Shown one piece after another: positions 14,960 to 23,547 of a stretch of 41,173 nt of DNA. This stretch comes from Akkermansia sp. Its GTDB lineage: Bacteria > Verrucomicrobiota > Verrucomicrobiia > Verrucomicrobiales > Akkermansiaceae. The translations under genes were made by a program, and so were the position numbers. The notes below the pieces were generated by a model. It was given only the letters and a program-made list of their open reading frames with translations. It was not told the origin of the DNA and did no database searches. The stretch is taken from contig JAGBDZ010000043.1 of NCBI GenBank assembly GCA_017937215.1, positions 1-41,173 of the forward strand. The letters are read 5' to 3'. Each line of letters starts with the position of its first letter. Positions within the stretch are counted from its first letter, which is position 1.

Positions 14960-17599
14960 TTACTTCCTGGCCTTTTTCTTCTTTTTGCCGGATTTCCTGC
15001 TACCCTTCTTTTTCTTTTTGCTCTTTTTGGCATCGGCTCCATCATCGTCATCGTTATCGCTCTCTGCATTTGCACCCGCAGCACAAATGCCTTCCAGCAC
15101 AATGACTTCCTGGGGCTTAAGCGTAATGTCGATAGACGCGTCCACATCGATGGCTCCGTCTGTCAGTCCGGGCACACTGCGCTGGTCCTTGAAGGAGTTG
15201 CGGAAGGTGACCTTGTCTTTTTTGACCATGGGAGGCACATCCAGAATTTCGCGCAGGGTGCTGGAGAGTGTCTTTTCACTGTCGCTGGAGTTGCGGAGGG
15301 TCAGGGTGCACTTGCCGGGGCTCCATGCGGCCCAGCCGTAGATATCGCCATCGCCTGTGGAGCGGTCCCATGGATTGCCGCCAACCCAGTGAATGTCCGC
15401 CAGCACATCCTCATTGCGGCGAGCCCACTTGATACAGGCTGCGAGCTCGTTCCACAGTTTGCCGTTTTGCTGGCTCATCAGGTCGGCGTCCACATACAGC
15501 TCCATGAGTGAGGAGCCGCAGCCGAAGGCCGCGCGCATTTCCTTGATGCAGTTATCCGGCTCCTTGCTCATGACGTGGGGTGGCCCGTTCTTGGTGATGA
15601 TGAGCCCGTGCGTCATGACGGAATTGATGGGGAAGAGAGGCGCTCCGGTCACAAATACCTCATGCACCAGACGGTCGCGGTAGGTGATCCACTTATCGCG
15701 GGCATCGCCGGCGTTGCCTTCCTGGCCGAAGTCGTTTTCCTGGCGCCAGACGCAGTCGGAGTAGTGGAACCAGAACGGGCTGGCCCAGGTGCCTACCGTT
15801 GTATTGAGGAAGATATCGTTTCTTGCCTTGCGCAGTTCGGTGAGCACGCGGATGATGCCCTCGGCATCTTCCAGATTGCCCGGTCCTTTGGAGTGGAAAT
15901 GCGTGGAGATGCCGTCGAACTTGAAGTAGCGCATTTCATAGTCGCGCACCATCTGGGAGCAGCGCCCCACAAAGGCATCGAAATATTCCTTATTGGAGAG
16001 CTGGAAATTGCCTATCTGGTTCTTGGGGTGCTTTTTGTTCCAGTGTCCCAGGCGCATGTTTTTAGCAGCTCCGTATCCGCCTACCGGTCCCAACCAGGTG
16101 CCGATTCCGCTCTTCATGCCGCGGATAACCTTGTCCATGCGGGAGAATCCGTTGGGGAAACCGGCGTGGAAATCCCAGAGGCTGTTGAAGTCGTCCCAGC
16201 CATCGTCAATCACAAAGCAATCGATGGAAGTCTTACGTTTCTGGAACATTTCACGCTTCCAGGTATCAATCGTGTTGAGCTGCCATCTTTCCGAATTGCG
16301 TTTAAGCGGGTCCTGGTTATTGTTGATAGTGATGCCGATTTCGTACCAATCGTTGTAATGAATGAACAGTCGGTAGGCTGCGGCTCGTTCACGTTCACTG
16401 TAAGCCAGGAACGAACGGCGCTGCTGTCTGGGGGCAAAGAAGCCCAGCACGGAGGATACTTTCCAGGACTGGCCTCGCTGCAAGATGGTGTTGCGCACCC
16501 ATTCGCCCTGCACCAGGGATGCGTCTCTTTCTGCTTCGCTTCCGTTGTCCCGTCTCTCAGTGGGGAGGGAGTAGGTGATTTCTCCGTCGCCATCGATGCC
16601 GGCTTTCCGGGTATCAACCCAAATTTTGAGGGTGTAGGTGCCGGGTTCGGGGACTTCAACCTTGTAGGTAGAACCAGATGAGGCCTTGTGTACGTCCTCA
16701 CCGGCCGGGGTCTCGCTGCCTTCCGGGAAGAGTTGTACGGCTACCACATCCAGACCGCCGGAGATTTTAATGGAGCAGCTACCTTTTTCGGAGAAGGTGA
16801 CAGGACCTTCTGCCGTCATGAGTCCCACCACTACGGGACCGTCCATTCTGGCGAAGGCTTTGCCGTATTTCTCACCCATGCTTGCGGGGACGTTGAAAGC
16901 GGGGGTGAATGCATCGGCATTCCATTCTTCCGGGTTCCAGCCTCCCGCTGTATCAGCAGTGCCGCCTGGAGCAGTCATCACACTCATGGGGGTTTCCAGA
17001 CCACAGAACAGCAAGTCGTTGATGACTACTTTGCCGTGTGTTGTGTTGCCCGATACCACTGGGGTGCCTCCGGCAAGAAGATTGTACTGTACCGGGGTCA
17101 GTTTGCTGAACCTGGTATCGCGGGCGGCGCAGATTTCCATTTCCTGCCGCAGGTAGTGTGAACCATTGCGTAGAACGGCCCGCCATTTGATGTCCAGGGC
17201 TTTGTCCGGGGTTGTGAAGGTGCAGCTGACAGCCACGCCCGGAATCCGCTGTGCTAATTGCGGGTGTTCGTCGTCAGCCTTGAGCCGGACTTCTGTCAGG
17301 GTTGAACTCAGCAGGTCTTTGGAGGTGTAGGTGGTGCCGTTCTCCAGGGTAATGGTGAAGAGATGGGTGCCGCTCTGGGCCACTTCCTTTCCGTTGGACA
17401 TTTTCATGCCATCGAACACAACACCCTTGCCGGCTTTCCGGAAGGAGGCCGAGAACATACGGTTGCTCAGTGTTGCGCTGGCGGTGTCGCACTCAATCTT
17501 TGCTGTGCCAGGGTCTTTCCACGGAAACTTCACTTCCGCAACCGCTGTGTGGCTCAAACTCAGACTAAACGTGAGAATTGATATGAGAGTTTTTTTCAT
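14960..17599 (-). CDS. secreted GH36-like (clan GH-D) glycosidase with lysine-rich tail
   Basis: The 879-residue protein has a signal peptide (ending near SHTAVAE), an N-terminal beta-sandwich (about 25-300), a second small beta region, and a TIM barrel from about 400. Barrel motifs resemble alpha-galactosidase/alpha-N-acetylgalactosaminidase families: FVIDDGWDDF (D465, D466), GIGTWLGPVGGYG, RYFKFDGI with the likely nucleophile D562, and FHYSDCVWRQEND with a possible acid/base at D615. A C-terminal beta domain follows. The last 35 residues change from Asp/Asn-rich (about 850-858) to strongly Lys-rich. The substrate is uncertain: alpha-galactosides or mucin glycans fit the context but are not proven. 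The ATG at 17599 is chosen because it begins the signal peptide and follows a -10 box. It is a monocistronic unit with its own promoter and terminator. Confidence 0.7.
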   Translation of the reverse strand: MKKTLISILTFSLSLSHTAVAEVKFPWKDPGTAKIECDTASATLSNRMFSASFRKAGKGVVFDGMKMSNGKEVAQSGTHLFTITLENGTTYTSKDLLSSTLTEVRLKADDEHPQLAQRIPGVAVSCTFTTPDKALDIKWRAVLRNGSHYLRQEMEICAARDTRFSKLTPVQYNLLAGGTPVVSGNTTHGKVVINDLLFCGLETPMSVMTAPGGTADTAGGWNPEEWNADAFTPAFNVPASMGEKYGKAFARMDGPVVVGLMTAEGPVTFSEKGSCSIKISGGLDVVAVQLFPEGSETPAGEDVHKASSGSTYKVEVPEPGTYTLKIWVDTRKAGIDGDGEITYSLPTERRDNGSEAERDASLVQGEWVRNTILQRGQSWKVSSVLGFFAPRQQRRSFLAYSERERAAAYRLFIHYNDWYEIGITINNNQDPLKRNSERWQLNTIDTWKREMFQKRKTSIDCFVIDDGWDDFNSLWDFHAGFPNGFSRMDKVIRGMKSGIGTWLGPVGGYGAAKNMRLGHWNKKHPKNQIGNFQLSNKEYFDAFVGRCSQMVRDYEMRYFKFDGISTHFHSKGPGNLEDAEGIIRVLTELRKARNDIFLNTTVGTWASPFWFHYSDCVWRQENDFGQEGNAGDARDKWITYRDRLVHEVFVTGAPLFPINSVMTHGLIITKNGPPHVMSKEPDNCIKEMRAAFGCGSSLMELYVDADLMSQQNGKLWNELAACIKWARRNEDVLADIHWVGGNPWDRSTGDGDIYGWAAWSPGKCTLTLRNSSDSEKTLSSTLREILDVPPMVKKDKVTFRNSFKDQRSVPGLTDGAIDVDASIDITLKPQEVIVLEGICAAGANAESDNDDDDGADAKKSKKKKKGSRKSGKKKKKARK

Positions 17600-17610
17600 G
17601 CCCAGCAGGC

Positions 17611-17639
17611 ATTCTAGCAAAATACGAATGTTGTGTACA
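17611..17639 (-). promoter_or_regulatory. promoter of the GH36-like glycosidase gene
   Basis: On the minus strand an extended -10, TGCTAGAAT (TAGAAT at 17611-17616), lies 17 bp from a weak -35 TGTACA (17634-17639). The -10 is 11 nt from the ATG at 17599, so the predicted leader is about 5 nt. Confidence 0.5.
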
Positions 17640-17652
17640 GTTCAAAATCCAC

Positions 17653-19065
17653 TTACAGGGCAGGTGCCAGCAATCGGCAGCAGTTTGCCAGCTGGCGCAC
17701 CGCGTAGGGAGCTTTGTACCAGTGCGCCGGGGTGAGTGGCGTGGCATGTGCCATGTCCTCAACCAGCATGTCTGCGACCGCGCCTGTGGATGAAGGGCCG
17801 CTCATGAGCAGCGTGAGTTCAAAATTGAGTCGCAGGGAGCGCTCATCCAGATTAGCGGTGCCGATGCTGCAGAGACCGGAATCGACCACGCATACTTTTT
17901 CGTGCAGGAACCCGGGTTCATAAGCCAGCATGCGTACACCCGCGGCCAGCATGGGAGGAATGAAGGTGAGCAGTGCCAGCCCGGCGGTGTGGTTGTCGCT
18001 GCGTTTCGGAACCAGTATGCGCACATCTACCCCGCGGAGAGCTGCGGCGCACAGGGCAGCCTGCACGGCAGCCGTGGGCACAAAGTAGGGACTTGCCAGC
18101 CAGAGCCGCTCGCGGGCGGCCGCTGCCATTTCCAGCAGCGTGAGCTGCCAGGTATTCATGGGACCATCCTCCGGCCCGCTGGGAAGAAGCTGGCAGCTGT
18201 GCGGGCCGACCGGCGGGCAGGGGGTGGCCAGGTCATTGATATTCTGGCCCGTGGCTCGTTTCCAGTCATCCGAAAAGCTCAGCTGGCACTGGCTGACTAT
18301 CGGCCCGCGCAGCGCCAGAAAGGTATCGCGCCAATAGGTGGCCTTGGGCCGCTTCGTGTACTCCAGCCCGATATTGAGACTCCCCAGGTAGGCCAGTTGA
18401 CCATCGATGACTACCAGTTTCCTGTGGTTGCGGTAGTTGAGTCGCAGAATGGAACTTAACCAGAAGCGCCGTCCGTTCACGGAACTGACCTGCACCCCGG
18501 CGCCGCGCAGGTGGCGCAGGTAGCCGGCCGGCAGCTTGTGGGAGCCCACTTCATCGTAAATGACATAGACCTGAACTCCGGCGTGGGCTCGTTCTTCCAG
18601 CACGCGGCGCAGCGTTTCGCCCACCAGGTCGTTGCGGATGATAAAGAACTCCACCAGGATGAAGTGGCGTGCCTCTCGAATGGCTGCGAGCATGTCCCGG
18701 TAGGTGTCGTTGCCGTCGCGCAGGAGGGTGATATCGTTTCCCTCGCAGGGTGAATAACCGGTGCAGCGGGTCAGGGTGCGCTGCAGTTCCGTGACGGGGG
18801 CCGACCAGGCGCCCTGTAATTTCAGAAAAGCCTGGATGCTTTCCCGACTGTGGCGGCTGGTGGTGTTGCGGTGGATTCGTGCAGCCCCCAGAATGATATA
18901 GAGGGGAACCACCACGAGTGGCATCAGCGTGAGTCCCATCATCCACGCAATGGTACCTTGAGGAGAATGCGGACGGTTCAGCGCATGCAGCGCCAGCACC
19001 ACCCCGGTTACGTGCAGCGCACTGAGCAGAATGCCGGATAGCTGCGTGATGAGGTCCATGGTCAT
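17653..19065 (-). CDS. cls: cardiolipin synthase, phospholipase D superfamily
   Basis: The 470-residue membrane enzyme should condense two phosphatidylglycerols to cardiolipin. Two N-terminal membrane helices (about 9-29 and 38-60) precede two PLD domains. Both HKD motifs are complete: H214-x-K216-x4-D221 (HRKLVVID) followed by GSLNIG, and H388-x-K390-x4-D395 (HEKVCVVD) followed by GTANLDERSLRLNFE. Its start overlaps the stop of the large AsmA-like gene by 4 bp (ATGA), so it is translationally coupled to it. It is the last gene of the nusA operon by spacing. Bacteria carry several Cls types, so the exact lipid donors are not fixed by sequence. Confidence 0.9.
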   Translation of the reverse strand: MTMDLITQLSGILLSALHVTGVVLALHALNRPHSPQGTIAWMMGLTLMPLVVVPLYIILGAARIHRNTTSRHSRESIQAFLKLQGAWSAPVTELQRTLTRCTGYSPCEGNDITLLRDGNDTYRDMLAAIREARHFILVEFFIIRNDLVGETLRRVLEERAHAGVQVYVIYDEVGSHKLPAGYLRHLRGAGVQVSSVNGRRFWLSSILRLNYRNHRKLVVIDGQLAYLGSLNIGLEYTKRPKATYWRDTFLALRGPIVSQCQLSFSDDWKRATGQNINDLATPCPPVGPHSCQLLPSGPEDGPMNTWQLTLLEMAAAARERLWLASPYFVPTAAVQAALCAAALRGVDVRILVPKRSDNHTAGLALLTFIPPMLAAGVRMLAYEPGFLHEKVCVVDSGLCSIGTANLDERSLRLNFELTLLMSGPSSTGAVADMLVEDMAHATPLTPAHWYKAPYAVRQLANCCRLLAPAL

Positions 19066-22000
19066 TCCTTTTTCGTGGCCTTATCCTTGTTCTGCGGTTC
19101 CGGGCTCAGGCTGCTGTCATCAGACTTCAGCTTTTTGCTCAGACCGAACTCCCACTGCGGTGAAACCAGGTCGCCGTACAGGTTGATATCGATGAGGAAG
19201 TCAGAAAGAATCGTGATGGGGGAAATCAGCACTGTCGGTACACTGGAAATCCTGGGCCACAGGTCGCCGGTGAGCGTGAGTTTATCCAGGTCGATATCGA
19301 GCTGCACACCCACATCCAGGTTGTACCCCTTGGCTTTCATATCGCGGCTGATGAGGTGGCCGTTGGAAATATCAAACTTCGCAAAAGCTTCATCGATGCC
19401 GTAGCGCAGGAAATGGTTGGCAAAGGGAAGTTTGTAGGCGGAGTCCTGCATGGTATCAATGGCGCTGCTGCCAGTGTCGAAGAGCGAGCGGATGACTTTG
19501 TCTGCCCAGGAGGGCGGGGCTTCTTCCTTCTTCAGCTTCACGCTTTCCTGAAGCTTGGAGAGGTGCCCCGGCATGTCGGAAAGCAGGGCCCCGATGGGGC
19601 GGAACAGACCAATCTGCATCAGGTCGCCATCCGTGAGGTGAACCTGGCCATAGCCGCGCACGTCCTCGAGCGTTGGTCTGGCAGCCTGGAATCGTATGTA
19701 GCCGTTGCAGGTGGCGGGGGTGAAATCCACTCCGTACGACGCGACAATATCCTTGAGATTCATGTTGCTGGCCACAAAGTAGCCGTCCAGTGTGGTGTGT
19801 TTGCCTGCGAAATTGATGCAGAGGGCGCCATTCAGCGCGCCGCCCCAGCATTGGGCATTCATGCGGTCGAGGTAGACATCCACATCGCTGATTTTGATGA
19901 ACCCGCTGAAGTTGGTAAAGGGAATGGTGGTGCCCAGGAATTTGAATCCGGCCCCGGTGGCGGCTTCTGCGCGGATGAGCCCCTGCATGGGGACCTCGCA
20001 GTTGCGGGAAAGCGGGAAAATGCAATAGTCTGTTTCAATATCCACCGGGTCACGCAGGATGATATCCTCCATGAAATGCTGGATGGGGGCGTAGTACATG
20101 CCGATGGAGTAGGCCGGGTAGCAGTTACCCTTCAGCTTGTGCAGGGAAATGGTGTTGTTTTCAATGTTGAAGCGGACTGCTTCGCCGGTAATCCGGCTGG
20201 TGGTGGCGCCTTTCTTGAAGCCCATGCGTTTCAGCCATGGGCGGTTGTCGTACAGCAGGTCCGGGTTGTTCAGATTGATGCGCAGCCGCTCCGGCAGGGG
20301 ATTCCCCTGGTCATCCACGCAATCCATCTGCACCAGTACTTCCACACCGCAGTGGCCTTCTTTGACCTTGCTGTAGGGGTTGCTGCTCAGGTCGGTGCGC
20401 AGGTATTCCTCTCCGGTGGGATTGCCGTTGGCATCTTCCTTATCGCGGAGGGCTCCCAGGAGGAACTCCATGTCGTACAGCGCGGCATCGCAGAGCGCAT
20501 GCACGTAGATACCCTTGTCGTAGCGGATGGTGGTGTTGATATTGCTGACCACATTGCGGGTTACGCCCGGGGTGCAGCGGAAGTCGCGCATAATCCAGTG
20601 CGCATCGGCATTGTCGATAAGGGCGTTGATGATATTGACCGTGATGGTGTTGTTGCCGGTGATGTGGCATTCTTTCAGCGGGTCGCCGGTTATGTGCAGC
20701 TCGGCTTTTCCCAGCTCGTGCCCCAGGTTCACATCGGCCTCGTAGCGCATGCTGCCGTCTGCAGCTGTGGTGAGATTGCCGTCGATGCTGAGCGCCAGGG
20801 GAATCTCCATGCCCTTGTGCACGTATACATTGTTGCACACGCGGACCAGCTCGGGAATGTTCACCTGGTAATGGCAATTTTCTACGGCCCCTGTGCTGGT
20901 ATTAATCAGGGCATTGCCCTGGACTTCTACCAGCTTCGGCAGCTTGAGTTCCGCCAGCGGCTCGCCTCCCCACAGGGGCTTGAGTGAGGCCGCTGGAATA
21001 CGCATCTTGAGTGCATCGAGCTGGAGCTTTTCATCATCCAGGAGGGTGGCAGTACCCTGAATGGCCAGATTTTCCTCGTCCAGCGAACCGATGATTTCCG
21101 CTGCTATCATGTTTTCCGCCGTGTTTTTCAGGGTGAGCCTGGTGTTGCGGATGGTGAAAGATGTGCCGCGAGAGATTTCGAGTACCCCAGCTTCAATATG
21201 GGAGTTTTTCTGCATGTTCTGCCATGCGTCCGCCAGGTGAAGCCCCTCGGGAATATCGGCATCCAGATGAATTCCCTTGGCGTTAACGTCCGCATGGGAG
21301 AACGAGCCTGCATGCAGCTGAAGGTCGATAGCATCGGATCCCAGCGTTTCTGCCACATTGCCGAATGCCACGGAGATATTAGCCAGATCGGCGGTTGTGT
21401 GCAGTTTTTCCAGGCGGGTTGATTTAAACTCGGCGAGCGTAGCACTGGCCCGGAGCGCCGCCCGCTGAATGCTCAGTGCATCGCAAGCCTGCGGGAGTTC
21501 CAGCCCATCCAGTTGCACATTCACGACGACATCATCTGCATCGAGGTGCTGTTCTGTGTTGTCAGCCCGACCCAATTTCGCATCCAGTTTAATGTTGCCG
21601 ATAATGATGTTTTCGCCACTGTAGTCAATGGCCTGAACATCCAGAGTAATGGCCGGAGCCTGGAGCTCTGTATCTCCGAGATTAGTCTTGCCGGTGTTAA
21701 TCTGGATATGACCGGCACGCACGGTCGGCACCAAATCTTCCACGTGCGTTTTGCCTGGTTCAAAAGGCGCCAGCTGCATGTCTCCCTGCACGCGGATGTG
21801 GAGATTATCGTCAAAATCAATTCCTTCCGGCAGGGCGATTTCATCGTCGCCGCTCAAATCTCTGGCCAGAGCCAGCATGGTTTCATCCGGCAGGGAAATG
21901 TCAATTTCGGCGTGGCCGGATTCTCCTTCTGCGCTGGCGGTGGCGGAAACGAAACCGTTTTCCATCTGCAGTTTGAAGGCATCCAGGTTGAATCGCCCAT

Positions 22001-23135
22001 CCTGCATGAAGAAGGAGAGAAGCGCGTGTTGCACTGGGGTGCTGCCCACCACCAGGTTGTTGTGTTCTATCTTACCCCGCAGAGTGAATGCATTGAGCGC
22101 GTAGTCTTCGGCCAGACTGGCTCTGCCGCTCAGTTCAATGGTGGGGGTGTCATCGTGCCCGGTATTCAGGCGCCTGAGAAATTGCTGCGATTTCTCATCC
22201 ACATAGTCATAGGCAAGCCGCACGAGGGGGGCCGTGCTTCTGGTGTTGAACTCCAGTTCGCGTGCCTGCCAGTCATATCCGCCTTGCAGTGATACTGTGG
22301 TGTCTGGATTAACGGTCCGGAAACTCAATTTGTTGATGGTGACGGTCTGATCTTTCAGGTCAGCGGAGAGCAGGGCATCCTTGATGAGGAAGCGCCCTAA
22401 TTGATAATCCGGGACAGAGGCGTCCAACTCTGCTCGCCAAGCATCGCGGTGGATAAGAGAAAGTTTGATGTGGGGATGCGATTTCTTATTCCAGTTCTGG
22501 CCCTCCAGCTGGCGGCGAAGCTTTTTCAGCTGGTCGCGCAGGTCAGTCAGCTGGTCGGCAGAATCGGCGTTGGCCGGTTCCTCTTCCTGCGCCTTAAGCT
22601 CGTTGATGAGCTCTTCTATGTTGTGAATCAGAATGCGCGTTTCAAGGCTGATCTGGTTCAGATTCGCCTTGATGTCCGTGTTGATTCCCTTTCCGTTGCG
22701 ATGGAATACGGTGTAGATGTCAACATCCTGAACCGCAATGGCATCATCTGCAGCCTCACTCAGCGGAATGTTCAGCGCGCCATCCACCAGGTGAATATTG
22801 GCCGGGTAGAATGTGCCGGTGAGCATGCGCGACAGACTGAAAGCCACCTGCACCTTGCGTGTTTTGAGGGCAAGGGGAGCAGCGCCCGGCTGCTCAAGGG
22901 TAACTTCCACACCCTCGGCCTTGGCGGCCAGGCCCGAGCTGGGGGAGAGTCGTATTTTTTCAATCTTGAGGTTGATGCCGTTTCGTGCAGCTTCTTCCTC
23001 AAGATAGCGCAATGCACAGTCGGGGAGCCCGGCTGTGCAAAGCCAAATAAGAACGGCGATGACCAGCAGAACTCCTGCCAGACACATGCTCGGAAGGAAA
23101 TTGCCTACGCGTCTGATAGAGAGCTTGCCTGCCAT
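19062..23135 (-). CDS. large AsmA/YhdP/TamB-like envelope protein
   Basis: The 1357-residue protein has a basic N-terminus, one membrane anchor (about 13-34, LPSMCLAGVLLVIAVLIWL) and a very long beta-rich periplasmic part. A charged helical stretch (about 165-225, LRDQLKKLRRQLEG) is probably coiled coil. The C-terminal 300 residues (GLFRPIGALLSDMPGH, FAKFDISNGHLISRDMKAKG, LTLTGDLWPRI) resemble the C-terminal part of AsmA-like proteins. Family members are proposed to form hydrophobic grooves that carry phospholipids between membranes; that role is inferred from family resemblance. The ATG at 23135 is chosen because it gives the membrane anchor and leaves 19 bp after rbfA, while an upstream start would overlap rbfA. 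It is coupled by 4 bp to cls, which supports a lipid role. Confidence 0.7.
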   Translation of the reverse strand: MAGKLSIRRVGNFLPSMCLAGVLLVIAVLIWLCTAGLPDCALRYLEEEAARNGINLKIEKIRLSPSSGLAAKAEGVEVTLEQPGAAPLALKTRKVQVAFSLSRMLTGTFYPANIHLVDGALNIPLSEAADDAIAVQDVDIYTVFHRNGKGINTDIKANLNQISLETRILIHNIEELINELKAQEEEPANADSADQLTDLRDQLKKLRRQLEGQNWNKKSHPHIKLSLIHRDAWRAELDASVPDYQLGRFLIKDALLSADLKDQTVTINKLSFRTVNPDTTVSLQGGYDWQARELEFNTRSTAPLVRLAYDYVDEKSQQFLRRLNTGHDDTPTIELSGRASLAEDYALNAFTLRGKIEHNNLVVGSTPVQHALLSFFMQDGRFNLDAFKLQMENGFVSATASAEGESGHAEIDISLPDETMLALARDLSGDDEIALPEGIDFDDNLHIRVQGDMQLAPFEPGKTHVEDLVPTVRAGHIQINTGKTNLGDTELQAPAITLDVQAIDYSGENIIIGNIKLDAKLGRADNTEQHLDADDVVVNVQLDGLELPQACDALSIQRAALRASATLAEFKSTRLEKLHTTADLANISVAFGNVAETLGSDAIDLQLHAGSFSHADVNAKGIHLDADIPEGLHLADAWQNMQKNSHIEAGVLEISRGTSFTIRNTRLTLKNTAENMIAAEIIGSLDEENLAIQGTATLLDDEKLQLDALKMRIPAASLKPLWGGEPLAELKLPKLVEVQGNALINTSTGAVENCHYQVNIPELVRVCNNVYVHKGMEIPLALSIDGNLTTAADGSMRYEADVNLGHELGKAELHITGDPLKECHITGNNTITVNIINALIDNADAHWIMRDFRCTPGVTRNVVSNINTTIRYDKGIYVHALCDAALYDMEFLLGALRDKEDANGNPTGEEYLRTDLSSNPYSKVKEGHCGVEVLVQMDCVDDQGNPLPERLRINLNNPDLLYDNRPWLKRMGFKKGATTSRITGEAVRFNIENNTISLHKLKGNCYPAYSIGMYYAPIQHFMEDIILRDPVDIETDYCIFPLSRNCEVPMQGLIRAEAATGAGFKFLGTTIPFTNFSGFIKISDVDVYLDRMNAQCWGGALNGALCINFAGKHTTLDGYFVASNMNLKDIVASYGVDFTPATCNGYIRFQAARPTLEDVRGYGQVHLTDGDLMQIGLFRPIGALLSDMPGHLSKLQESVKLKKEEAPPSWADKVIRSLFDTGSSAIDTMQDSAYKLPFANHFLRYGIDEAFAKFDISNGHLISRDMKAKGYNLDVGVQLDIDLDKLTLTGDLWPRISSVPTVLISPITILSDFLIDINLYGDLVSPQWEFGLSKKLKSDDSSLSPEPQNKDKATKKE

Positions 23136-23154
23136 GCGGTGAGGGTGTGGGGAA

Positions 23155-23541
23155 TCAGATTTCCGGGTCGAACTCGCCTTCCGGCAGGGGTGGGGCCTTG
23201 GGCAGGTTCTGCTCAATGTCATCCAGAAGATTCACCAGATCCACACCGCGCTGGGCGGAGTTATCGTGCTTGAAGGTGAGCTTCGGGGTGTTGCGCAGCA
23301 CCACCCGCTTGCTCACCGCGCGCTGAATCTCACCGCGCTTGCGGCTGAGTTTCTCGATAACCTGGGCGGGAGCCATGCGACCCACCACACCGACCCATAC
23401 GCGGCCTTCCTTGAGGTCTTCCGTAATCTCGACATCCAGAATGGAGACGATGGTTCCGGGCCATTCGAACTCCTTCTGAATGAAGGTGCCGATTTCCCGC
23501 TTCATTAGCTCATTCACTTTGTCAAGACGTCGTGTAGCCAT
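23155..23541 (-). CDS. rbfA: ribosome-binding factor A
   Basis: The 128-residue protein has the type II KH fold of RbfA, which binds the 30S subunit during late 16S rRNA maturation. Recognisable segments are RRLDKVNELMKREIGTFIQ at the N-terminus, ILDVEITEDLKEGRVWVGVVG, and LRNTPKLTFKHDNSAQRG. Length is typical. It begins 6 bp after the infB stop, the conserved nusA-infB-rbfA order. The leader is A-rich without a Shine-Dalgarno sequence. Confidence 0.93.
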   Translation of the reverse strand: MATRRLDKVNELMKREIGTFIQKEFEWPGTIVSILDVEITEDLKEGRVWVGVVGRMAPAQVIEKLSRKRGEIQRAVSKRVVLRNTPKLTFKHDNSAQRGVDLVNLLDDIEQNLPKAPPLPEGEFDPEI

Positions 23542-23547
23542 GTTTTT

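Noticed and set aside
14836..15147. N-terminal extension of MurC by 104 codons
   Set aside because: It would read through the neighbouring terminator and the TATAAT promoter, and the added residues look like the antisense of the lysine-rich tail of the previous gene.
19356..20987. Plus-strand open frame of 543 codons opposite the AsmA-like gene
   Set aside because: No recognisable protein and no promoter. The minus-strand frame has a membrane anchor, family-like C-terminus and operon spacing.
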